Of a stretch of 10,856 bases of DNA, positions 1-6,239 are shown one piece after another. The first letter of the stretch is position 1. Every line of letters begins with the position of its first letter. A model generated the notes under the pieces. The model saw nothing but the letters and a program-made list of their open reading frames with translations, searched no databases and was not told the origin of the DNA. Made by a program: the position numbers and the translations under genes. Source of the stretch: Dysgonamonadaceae bacterium (GTDB lineage Bacteria > Bacteroidota > Bacteroidia > Bacteroidales > Azobacteroidaceae); NCBI GenBank assembly GCA_031255425.1, contig JAIRSN010000061.1:1-10856 (forward strand). Reading direction: 5' to 3'.

Positions 1-24
1 TGAATTCAGTTGAAAGAAAAGTAA

Positions 25-83
25 CTTCCGGGTTTCCCGGAAGAAAGAATCCGGTTCGAAAGAACCGGACTGCCCCTTTCGGG
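25..83. repeat. Cluster of three small hairpins
   Basis: Three inverted repeats follow each other closely. CTTCCGGG (25-32) and CCCGGAAG (36-43) enclose TTT. TCCGGTTC (50-57) and GAACCGGA (62-69) enclose GAAA. A short CCC/GGG stem at 74-83 would show a GAAA loop on the minus strand. No T-run follows the first two, so they are not ordinary terminators. They lie beyond the terminator of the secG gene block and could belong to the 3' end of a transcript or a structured RNA outside the window. Function unknown. Confidence 0.6.
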
Positions 84-86
84 TTT

Positions 87-138
87 AAAAAAAGAAATAC
101 AACAAAAACATTGCGCGCAATGCCTTTATTGTATTTCT
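87..138 (-). terminator. Terminator after secG
   Basis: Read on the minus strand, AGAAATACAA (138-129) pairs with TTGTATTTCT (102-93), and a run of Ts continues to position 87. Inside the loop is a second perfect palindrome, CATTGCGCGCAATG (109-122). It begins 22 bases after the secG stop codon and would end the long minus-strand transcript. The nested palindrome is more elaborate than a usual intrinsic terminator. Confidence 0.75.
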
Positions 139-160
139 TCTGTTTATCTATTTTTATTCC

Positions 161-529
161 TTATTCTTGGGGAACAGGCATTTCATCCGTGCCTTGAACC
201 GGGTTTTCGAACGGCGTGATCGCGTTCGGATCCTGTTCGGGAATAGCGGGGATGGTTTCGATGATTTCGTTTTTAATCCTCGAATCGGATGCCGAGGATG
301 CTACGCTGTGACGGTGCAGAAAGGATGCGATCACACACAAACCGACTAATATGCCCGCTAACCACCACGTTGCTTTTTCAAGGAAATCGGTTGTTTTGCG
401 AACGCCCATCACCTGGTTGGAGGACGCGAAACCGGCTGCCAGCCCGCCTCCTTTTGAATTTTGTATCACTACGATTAACGATAAAAAGATAGCGATAATT
501 ACGATCAAAATTGAAATAAATACGTACAT
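161..529 (-). CDS. secG: Preprotein translocase subunit SecG
   Basis: SecG is the small non-essential subunit of the SecYEG channel in the inner membrane, which helps move unfolded proteins across it. The 122-residue product has two membrane segments (about 3-22 and 54-71). Between them lies the family's conserved loop: QNSKGGGLAAGF at 23-34, then the SNQVMGVRKTTDFLEKATW region to residue 55. The C-terminal tail (about 75-122) is hydrophilic, acidic and proline-rich, longer than in E. coli SecG and common in Bacteroidota. It starts at an ATG 3 bases after the stop of the upstream TPR-like gene, so the two are surely co-transcribed, and it is the last gene before the terminator. Identification rests on motif and topology and is secure. 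Confidence 0.93.
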   Translation of the reverse strand: MYVFISILIVIIAIFLSLIVVIQNSKGGGLAAGFASSNQVMGVRKTTDFLEKATWWLAGILVGLCVIASFLHRHSVASSASDSRIKNEIIETIPAIPEQDPNAITPFENPVQGTDEMPVPQE

Positions 530-532
530 TTT

Positions 533-1258
533 CTATGATTTGTTTTTTGAATGAATAACTAATTTCTCTAAAAACCTGATTTGGTCTGCAAAGTAAAGAC
601 TTTTTTCCGGATAATGCAAACTTAATTTCCGGATAATTTCCAATGCCTTTGCGTATTTCTTCTGCTTGAGATAGATTTTTGCCAGCGTTTCCGAGAAAAA
701 ATCTTCCTTGCCGGTTGCGGTCAAGTCGGGCGGGAGCGAGTCTTCGTCCTTGTCTTTCAAGGTTATCCTGAAAGAAGACTGTTCTTCTTTCTCCAAAAAC
801 CGGTCGATCGTGTCCTGGTGTTGAAGGGGGACGGTTTCTGCTTCCTCCTTCTGCGCTTTTTCCGAAAGGAAATACGACATATAGTCGGTCGAAACCGCGG
901 GATTTTCCGCCTTTTCTGCTTTGTCTTCCGTTTTTCCGGCAAGAAAGAAATCAATCAGGTCGAAGGAGGTGCCCGCTACAACCGGTTCTTTTTCCGCTTG
1001 ATTTTCGCCTGCCGCGGGGGATAAAAAGGCGTCCTCTACCAGGAAAAATAACTTTTTCCGGTCGCCGGCATAGCAGGCGGCTTTCCTTAATTCGGCATTG
1101 AAACGGCTGTCTTTATTCGCATGTAAATTTAAAGTATAAAGAAGTTGAGCCGCTTGGAAATAAGGATATTCCTCTACCAGGTTTTGCAGGTCCGGCAAGG
1201 TTTTTTCGTCCAGGGGAATTCGGCGGAGCATCCGTTCGATGAGCTGTTTACTTGTCAT
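533..1258 (-). CDS. TPR-like hypothetical protein between LptE and SecG
   Basis: A 241-residue soluble protein with no signal peptide or membrane segment. Residues 1-75 are helical and contain a tetratricopeptide-like stretch (EYPYFQAAQLLYTLNL, 30-45). Residues 185-220 form a second TPR-like helix pair (ETLAKIYLKQKKYAKALEII). The middle is charged and probably disordered, but carries a short motif three times at even spacing: SFDLIDFFLAG (98-108), STDYMSYFLSE (123-133) and HQDTIDRFLEK (147-157). Proteins of this sort are commonly found next to lptE and secG in Bacteroidales, and I know of no assigned function. The start is 5 bases after the lptE stop and the end is 3 bases before secG, so it belongs to the same transcript. 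The architecture suggests a scaffold or adaptor; this is inference only. Confidence 0.85.
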   Translation of the reverse strand: MTSKQLIERMLRRIPLDEKTLPDLQNLVEEYPYFQAAQLLYTLNLHANKDSRFNAELRKAACYAGDRKKLFFLVEDAFLSPAAGENQAEKEPVVAGTSFDLIDFFLAGKTEDKAEKAENPAVSTDYMSYFLSEKAQKEEAETVPLQHQDTIDRFLEKEEQSSFRITLKDKDEDSLPPDLTATGKEDFFSETLAKIYLKQKKYAKALEIIRKLSLHYPEKSLYFADQIRFLEKLVIHSKNKS

Positions 1259-1263
1259 TCGGT

Positions 1264-1806
1264 TTACCAGTTCGCCACGGTTGCATTGTAAATCATATCA
1301 ATCAGTTCGTCCACGATTTTCCGTATCAGTTCGTCCTGCACTTCGTCGAGGGAGCGGGTGCTGGAAAAACTGTCGTATGCCGAAAACGTTTGATCCACAT
1401 CGCTGTTGGCTTCTTTGTTGTTGGTATATTTCAGCCGCACCGAAACCGTCAGCCGGGTTTGCGACGCATAGGCATCGTCTTTTATCGCCTCTCCCTGAAT
1501 GTCGTAACCGACAATTTCGCCCTCAATTTCAATGTCGCCGTTGCTGGTGACCGGGAGCAACCGCGTTTGCGCGATAAACCGGTCTCTCAAAGCCTGGTCA
1601 AAAACCTGCGAAAGCGGCGGATAAACCAACGGCGCCCGGTTGGGGAAGTCGTGAATGGTTATCGTTTTTACAATGTCGTAGTTCAATTTCCCCCCCTGGA
1701 ACGAGTAGGAAATAGCGCAGGAAGAGAAAAACAGGGCGACGACGGCAACGGAAAGGATGTTTTTCCCTCTCATTCTTTTCATTCTTTTCAGTTTATTCCA
1801 GTCCAT
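1264..1806 (-). CDS. lptE: LPS assembly lipoprotein LptE
   Basis: LptE is the outer-membrane lipoprotein that plugs the LptD barrel and helps insert lipopolysaccharide into the outer leaflet. The 180-residue product has a lipoprotein signal peptide ending in FFSSC, with Cys30 as the lipidated residue, then the Bacteroidota LptE pattern: an ISYSF start to the mature protein, DFPNRAPLVYPPLSQVF (53-69), ALRDRF, a GEIVGYDI strand, and a C-terminal helix ending IYNATVANW. The ATG at 1806 overlaps the end of the sigma-54 activator gene by 14 bases. In-frame ATGs at 1782 (Met9) and 1773 (Met12) give a shorter, more typical lipoprotein leader, so the true start may be either; the minus-strand repeat AAAAGAATG around them leaves this open. 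The next gene follows after 5 bases. Confidence 0.88.
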   Translation of the reverse strand: MDWNKLKRMKRMRGKNILSVAVVALFFSSCAISYSFQGGKLNYDIVKTITIHDFPNRAPLVYPPLSQVFDQALRDRFIAQTRLLPVTSNGDIEIEGEIVGYDIQGEAIKDDAYASQTRLTVSVRLKYTNNKEANSDVDQTFSAYDSFSSTRSLDEVQDELIRKIVDELIDMIYNATVANW

Positions 1807-3040
1807 ATTCTTTGATTTTCCGGTACAATGTTCTTTCCGATATTTTCAGCTCCAGCGCCGCGTTCCGGCGTTTTCCGCCGTGGCGTTCCAATGATTTTTT
1901 AATCATTTCCCTTTCAACTTCTTCCAGCGAAAGCACTTTTTCCGTTTCAGGCGCTTTTTCTTCCTCTTTTTCTTCTTCCGCCACCTCGTCGGCATATTGG
2001 TATTGCCCCGGTTCTTCATTCTCCTGAACAATCGGTTGATAGCTGTTTCTGAACGAGTACAGGTTCGTGTCTTTCGATTCCGCCGCCGGTTGAATATTCG
2101 CGCTGTTGTTCAGCAATTCGGGAACCAGCCGTTTCAATTCGCTGATGTCCCGGCGCATATCCAACAAAATCTGGTACAGGATTTCCCGCTCGTTGGCAAA
2201 CGATTTGGAATCGGAATGGAGCGGAATAACCGCCGGCAACTGTTCCATATCCGGGGTGGAGAGGTAGGTTTTCAACCGCTCGGCGGGAATTTCCCTTTCC
2301 TGTTCGAAAATAGACATCCTTTCGGTAATATTCTTCAGTTCGCGGATGTTTCCGGGCCAACGGTATTTTACCAGCACCTCCTTGGCTTCGTTTGCCAGGT
2401 GAATCGCCGGGACGCGGTATTTCTCAGCGAAATCGCTCGAAAACTTCCGGAACAGCAGGTGAATATCTTCCCTTCGTTCGCGCAGCGCGGGGATGTTTAT
2501 GGGAACCGTATTCAGGCGATAATACAAATCTTCCCGGAACCTGCCGTTCCGGATCGCCTTTAATAAATCGACGTTCGTAGCCGCGACAATGCGCACATCC
2601 GTCTTCTGCACTTTGGACGAACCGACTTTGATAAATTCGCCGTATTCCAACACGCGGAGCAGGCGGGCTTGCGTCGCCATGGGCAATTCGCCCACCTCAT
2701 CCAAAAAGATAGTCCCTTTGTCGGCGACTTCGAAATAACCTTTCCGGTCTGCCAAAGCGCCTGTGAAAGAACCCTTTTCATGCCCGAACAATTCCGAATC
2801 AATCGTCCCTTCCGGAATGGCGCCGCAGTTGACGGCAATGTAGGCGCCGTGTTTCCGCATACTGTTTTGGTGGATGATCTGGGGAAAAACTTCCTTCCCC
2901 ACACCGCTCTCGCCGATAATCAACACGCTTAAATCGACTGGCGCAATCAATAACGCTTTTTCTATTTCCCTGTTGAGTAAGAGATTATTTCCGATAATCC
3001 CAAACCGCAATTTTATTTGTTGCACATCTACTGTTGCCAT
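1793..3040 (-). CDS. Sigma-54-dependent transcriptional activator (AAA+ and Fis HTH)
   Basis: A bacterial enhancer-binding protein that uses ATP to open promoters bound by sigma-54 RNA polymerase. The 415 residues contain Walker A GESGVGKE (43-50), the sigma-54 contact loop as GSFTGA (90-95, where GAFTGA is usual), Walker B TIFLDEVGE (110-118), a candidate arginine-finger region around FREDLYYRLN (168-177) and the sensor II motif WPGNIREL (228-235). A long glutamate-rich linker (about 265-370) leads to a Fis-type helix-turn-helix (374-412) with GGKRRNAALELKISERTLYRKI. There is no N-terminal receiver, GAF or PAS domain, so the signal is not sensed in cis. The ATG is 3 bases after the thrA stop and the 3' end overlaps lptE. 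Similar sensorless activators upstream of lptE are common in Bacteroidales. Its targets cannot be read from this window. Confidence 0.9.
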   Translation of the reverse strand: MATVDVQQIKLRFGIIGNNLLLNREIEKALLIAPVDLSVLIIGESGVGKEVFPQIIHQNSMRKHGAYIAVNCGAIPEGTIDSELFGHEKGSFTGALADRKGYFEVADKGTIFLDEVGELPMATQARLLRVLEYGEFIKVGSSKVQKTDVRIVAATNVDLLKAIRNGRFREDLYYRLNTVPINIPALRERREDIHLLFRKFSSDFAEKYRVPAIHLANEAKEVLVKYRWPGNIRELKNITERMSIFEQEREIPAERLKTYLSTPDMEQLPAVIPLHSDSKSFANEREILYQILLDMRRDISELKRLVPELLNNSANIQPAAESKDTNLYSFRNSYQPIVQENEEPGQYQYADEVAEEEKEEEKAPETEKVLSLEEVEREMIKKSLERHGGKRRNAALELKISERTLYRKIKEYGLE

Positions 3041-3043
3041 ATT

Positions 3044-5482
3044 CTACCTGATATTTGCAATACTGATAATATCCGAGAACACTCCCGCCGCCGTCACAGC
3101 AGCTCCGGCGCCGTATCCTTTGATAATCATCGGGTATTCGTTGTATCTCTCTGTTGTAATCATTATAATGTTGTTGCTTCCCTCCAGCTCGTAAAACGGA
3201 TGGCTGCGGTCGACTTCCTGCAAGCCCACCGAACAGTTTCCGTGGTCCATTTCCGCAACGAAGCGGTATTTCTTCCCTTCCGATTCCAGTTGCCGGCGTT
3301 TTTCCTCGAAGGCGGCGTCCAGCCCCGGAATTGTTTTCCAGAAATCATCCAGGCTGCCCTGAAAATACGTGTCGGGGATAAACAGGTTCCGCGCCACATC
3401 TTCCTGGTTTACCGGGTAGCCGGCTTCCCTCGAAAGAATCACCAATTTCCGGATAACGTCTTTCCCGCTCAGGTCAATGCGCGGGTCCGGCTCGGAAAAT
3501 CCGGCTTCCTGCGCCATCCGGATGGCTTTGCTCAGCGGAATATCCCGGCTGAGGGTGTTGAAGATAAAGTTCAACGTCCCGGACAGCACGGCTTGCAGTT
3601 TCAAAATCCGGTCGCCGCTGTTGGTGAGGGCGTTCATGGTGTTGATAATCGGCAATCCGGCGCCTACGTTGGTTTCGAAAAGGTATTTCGCCCCCGTTTT
3701 GCGCGCCGTTTCTTTCAGGTTTTTGTAGTCTTCAAACGGACCGGACGCGGCTATTTTATTCGCCGTAACCACCGAGATGTTGTGCGAAAGAAAATCCGGA
3801 TACAAACCGGCAATTTCTTCACTTGCCGTACAGTCGACAAAAACCGAATTGAAAATATTCATTTTCAGGATTTCTTCCCGAAGCGTTTCGTGGCCGGAGA
3901 CTTGCCCTTTATTCGTTAATTCTTCCAGGTAGTTATCCAGGTCGATGCCTTTCCGGTCGAGGAACATCCGGTTTTTGCGGGCGATTCCCACGATGTTTAG
4001 TTTCAAGTGGTTGTGTTCCATCAACGTTTTCCGCTGGCACCGGATTTGTTCCAGCAGACGTCCCCCGATGGTTCTTACGCCGACCAGGAAAACATTCAGC
4101 ACCTGGTATTCCGACAGGAAAAACGAATCGTGAATCGAATTTAATGCCTTCCGAAGGTATTCGCTCTGGATAACGAACGAGATGTTTGTTTCGCTGGCGC
4201 CCTGTGCGCAGGCAATTACGCTGATCCCGCTACGCCCCAGGGTGCCGAACAGTTTGCCGGCAATGCCGGGCGTCCGCTTCATATTTTCGCCCACAATGGC
4301 GACGGTCGCCAATCCTTTTTCCGCCTTAATATCATTGATTTCCCCTTGCGTCAACTCCAATTGGAATTCCTTTTTCAGCACGTCTACCGATAAGCCGGCG
4401 TCGGCATTTTTCACGGCAAAAGAAGTTGTATTTTCGGAAGATGCCTGCGAAACCATGAACACGCTGATTCCGGCTTCGGAAAGCGCTTTGAAAATGCGGT
4501 AATTCACGCCGATCACGCCGACCATTCCCAAGCCCTGCATCGTAATCAGGCAGGTATCGCTGATGGAAGAAATTCCTTTGATCAACGATTTGCCGTTTGT
4601 TCGCCTGTCTTTCGTGATATAGGTTCCCGGCGCCTCCGGGTTGAATGTGTTTTTTATCAATATGGGGATATTCAGGTGGTAGGCGGGGAAAATGGTGGGG
4701 GGATAAATCACTTTTGCGCCGAAGTTGCTGAGCTCCATCGCTTCGATGTAGCTGAGTTCTTCGATGACATAGGCATTGCTGATGATGCGCGGGTCGGCGG
4801 TCATAAATCCGTCTACATCCGTCCAGATTTCCAGTATGCCGGCTTTCAGCGCCGCGGCCAGAATAGCGGCGGTATAGTCCGAGCCTCCCCGTCCCAGATT
4901 GGTCACATCGCCGGTTTTCTTATCGCTTGCTATAAAGCCGGGAACGACTGCCGTTTGGGGCGGATGGACGAATGTTTCTTCGATGAGCCGGTTGGTCAGG
5001 GCGAAATCGACGATGTGCTTGGAGAACTGCTTTTCCGTTTTTATAAAATCGCGGGAGTCGAACAGCCGGGCTTCCGCCAGCAGGGAGGCGACGATAAGGG
5101 AACTCAGCCTTTCGCCGTAGCTCACAATAATATCGGACGTCTTTTGCGACAGGTCTTTGACCAGGAATACGCCTCGCAGGATATTTCCCAATTCGTCCAG
5201 CAGGAAAGCGAGTTGTTTCAACAGCCCGCTCCGGACTTCCGGGTTCGGGATTACCTCTTCGGCCATTTCGGTGTGGCGCACCACCAATTTGCCGTATTCT
5301 TTTTCATACGAACAATCGCCTTGCGCCGCCCTGCCCGACAGGGTCAACAACTGGTCGGTAACTCCTCCCAGGGCGGAGACGACGACAATCACCGGTTCTT
5401 CGATTGCTTCGACAATCTTCTTTACTTCTAATATGCTTTCTGCGGAACCGACTGACGTTCCGCCAAACTTCATTACTTTCAT
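3044..5482 (-). CDS. thrA: Bifunctional aspartokinase / homoserine dehydrogenase
   Basis: Catalyses two steps of the aspartate pathway to threonine and methionine: phosphorylation of aspartate and NAD(P)H reduction of aspartate semialdehyde to homoserine. The 812 residues match the length of E. coli ThrA (820). The kinase domain starts with KFGGTSVGS (5-13) and has NLGRGGSDYTA (195-205) and TDVDGFMTADPR (221-232). Two ACT regulatory domains lie at about 305-455, so feedback control by an end product is likely. The dehydrogenase covers about 460-812: a Rossmann start VFLVGVRTIGG (464-474), TANKIAAS (573-580, Lys576), FETNVGAGLPIINT (602-615), SGTLNFIFN (634-642) and EPDPRIDLSGKDVIRKL (664-680) with the catalytic Asp/Lys pattern. 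In the Rossmann loop the expected second glycine is Arg470. An in-frame ATG at Met4 is also possible, with AAGGA suitably spaced before it. The upstream DUF3467 gene is 43 bases away. Confidence 0.95.
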   Translation of the reverse strand: MKVMKFGGTSVGSAESILEVKKIVEAIEEPVIVVVSALGGVTDQLLTLSGRAAQGDCSYEKEYGKLVVRHTEMAEEVIPNPEVRSGLLKQLAFLLDELGNILRGVFLVKDLSQKTSDIIVSYGERLSSLIVASLLAEARLFDSRDFIKTEKQFSKHIVDFALTNRLIEETFVHPPQTAVVPGFIASDKKTGDVTNLGRGGSDYTAAILAAALKAGILEIWTDVDGFMTADPRIISNAYVIEELSYIEAMELSNFGAKVIYPPTIFPAYHLNIPILIKNTFNPEAPGTYITKDRRTNGKSLIKGISSISDTCLITMQGLGMVGVIGVNYRIFKALSEAGISVFMVSQASSENTTSFAVKNADAGLSVDVLKKEFQLELTQGEINDIKAEKGLATVAIVGENMKRTPGIAGKLFGTLGRSGISVIACAQGASETNISFVIQSEYLRKALNSIHDSFFLSEYQVLNVFLVGVRTIGGRLLEQIRCQRKTLMEHNHLKLNIVGIARKNRMFLDRKGIDLDNYLEELTNKGQVSGHETLREEILKMNIFNSVFVDCTASEEIAGLYPDFLSHNISVVTANKIAASGPFEDYKNLKETARKTGAKYLFETNVGAGLPIINTMNALTNSGDRILKLQAVLSGTLNFIFNTLSRDIPLSKAIRMAQEAGFSEPDPRIDLSGKDVIRKLVILSREAGYPVNQEDVARNLFIPDTYFQGSLDDFWKTIPGLDAAFEEKRRQLESEGKKYRFVAEMDHGNCSVGLQEVDRSHPFYELEGSNNIIMITTERYNEYPMIIKGYGAGAAVTAAGVFSDIISIANIR

Positions 5483-5525
5483 TCCTTATTATATATACGG
5501 TGAGGATGATACGGTTTTTTGTGTT

Positions 5526-5828
5526 TTACGCTTCTCCGACCGGGCCGACAAACGGGGGATGAAATCCTCTTTCTTGTGTTTGAATTTCACCGTTTTGCGA
5601 TTCATATTTCTTGACGTTATCCGCCAAAGCGAACATCAGCCTTTTGGCGTGTTCCGGTGTCAGGATAATGCGTGCCTGAACTTTTGCCTTCGGCATTCCG
5701 GGCATCAGTTGCACGAAATCGACTACAAATTCGGATGAGGAATGGGCTATGACTGCCAGATTGGAGTATATTCCCTGGGCGACATTGTCGGTTAATTCGA
5801 TCTGAACGTTGTTTTGTTGTTTATCCAT
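5526..5828 (-). CDS. DUF3467 domain-containing protein
   Basis: A 100-residue soluble protein of a small, widespread family without an assigned function; in Bacteroidales a member is often found near the RNA polymerase genes. Visible landmarks are the N-terminal QIELTDNVAQGIYSNLAVI stretch, EFVVDFVQLMPGMPKAKVQ and RIILTPEHAKRLMFALADNVKKYE, which form the conserved core, followed by a short polar tail. A TTG codon seven codons upstream (5849) keeps the frame open. I prefer the ATG at 5828, because it gives the usual family length and leaves a 5' leader of about 35 bases after the -7 box at 5871-5878. It is the first gene of the minus-strand block, and with only 43 bases and no visible terminator before thrA it probably shares its transcript. 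Its function is unknown. Confidence 0.85.
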   Translation of the reverse strand: MDKQQNNVQIELTDNVAQGIYSNLAVIAHSSSEFVVDFVQLMPGMPKAKVQARIILTPEHAKRLMFALADNVKKYESQNGEIQTQERGFHPPFVGPVGEA

Positions 5829-5870
5829 TGTTTTATTTTTTTCTGACAAGCTGTCATGTTTTTAGAAGGA

Positions 5871-5878
5871 CAAAAGTA
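5871..5878 (-). promoter_or_regulatory. Bacteroidota -7 box upstream of the DUF3467-thrA-secG block
   Basis: On the minus strand the sequence is TACTTTTG, a match to TAnnTTTG. No clean TTTG -33 box is found 19 bases upstream, so only the -7 element is claimed. Transcription would start near 5864, about 36 bases before the preferred DUF3467 start. The 25-base dispersed repeat copy begins 18 bases further upstream. Confidence 0.5.
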
Positions 5879-5896
5879 ATGATAATAATTTAATTT

Positions 5897-6140
5897 GACA
5901 CGCAGTAGCTTTTATATTTTAGCTGCGCCGCCGGCGATTGCCATGTTCCCGGCAATCGTGAAAAGTTCTCCGGGACGATTGCCAGGTCGCCTGGCAAACG
6001 AAAATATGTTAATGTCTTACCTGCCAGGTGACCTGGCAATCGGCGTCGGCGCCGCTTTTGTAGTTTTGGGAGGCAATGTTCCTAAGCGCAGCTAAACAGA
6101 TACACCGTACTCCTTTAAAATATAAAAGACACTGCGTGTC
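5897..6140. repeat. 244-base element with 25-base terminal inverted repeats
   Basis: The left end (5897-5921) reads GACACGCAGT, AG, then CTTTTATATTTTA. The right end (6116-6140), read on the minus strand, is GACACGCAGT, GT, then CTTTTATATTTTA, so 23 of 25 bases agree in inverted orientation. A second, inner pair lies at 5919-5928 (TTAGCTGCGC) and 6086-6095 (GCGCAGCTAA). The interior is GC-rich and strongly palindromic. There is no transposase gene and I find no clear target-site duplication. It fills most of the gap between the divergent DUF3467 and esterase genes. It could be a MITE-like or REP-like mobile repeat, or two separate regulatory motifs facing opposite ways around a structured core. 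Confidence 0.65.
5935..6054. repeat. Run of palindromes built from alternating half-sites
   Basis: CGATTGCC occurs at 5935-5942 and 5976-5983, and its complement GGCAATCG at 5951-5958 and 6035-6042, so the half-sites alternate in direction. They form hairpins at 5935-5958, at 5979-5997 (TTGCCAGG, TCG, CCTGGCAA) and at 6022-6038 (TGCCAGGT, G, ACCTGGCA), followed by CGGCG/CGCCG at 6041-6054. The outer half-sites can also pair with each other (5935-5943 with 6034-6042), so one large cruciform is an alternative fold. No protein-coding gene is convincing here. Confidence 0.65.
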
Positions 6141-6147
6141 CGCCGCC
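6109..6147 (+). repeat. 39-bp dispersed repeat, copy upstream of the esterase
   Basis: These 39 bases run from ACTCCTTTAAAATATAAAAG through CACTGCGTGTC to CGCCGCC. They are identical, in inverted orientation, to 10159-10197. Inside is a small palindrome, GACAC TGC GTGTC (6128-6140). The copy ends 26 bases before the -33 box of the esterase promoter. Confidence 0.85.
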
Positions 6148-6173
6148 TTTTATAATTAAATTTATAAAAATGA

Positions 6174-6203
6174 TTTGTTTTTCACCGGAAAATTTTAACT
6201 TTG
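6174..6203 (+). promoter_or_regulatory. Promoter of the esterase gene
   Basis: TTTG at 6174-6177, an 18-base spacer and TAACTTTG at 6196-6203 match the Bacteroidota primary sigma factor consensus. Transcription would start near 6209, leaving about 30 bases of AT-rich leader before the ATG at 6240. Confidence 0.8.
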
Positions 6204-6239
6204 CAATCATTTTTTAAACAATAAAATTACATTTAGCTT

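Noticed and set aside
3..200. Open plus-strand frame running from the left edge
   Set aside because: It crosses the hairpins and the terminator, runs into the antisense of secG, and the translation is low in recognisable features.
5829..5849. TTG start seven codons upstream for the DUF3467 gene
   Set aside because: The ATG at 5828 fits the family length and the -7 box distance better, though the TTG is not ruled out.
5895..6095. A 66-codon plus-strand frame beginning with TTG across the palindromic element
   Set aside because: Its start and stop fall in the repeat ends, its residues only follow the palindromes, there is no ribosome site, and the product resembles no family I know.
5881..6165. 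Target-site duplication around the 244-base element
   Set aside because: Both flanks are AT-rich and show an AATTTAATT-like match, but it is inverted rather than direct and is within chance for such base composition.
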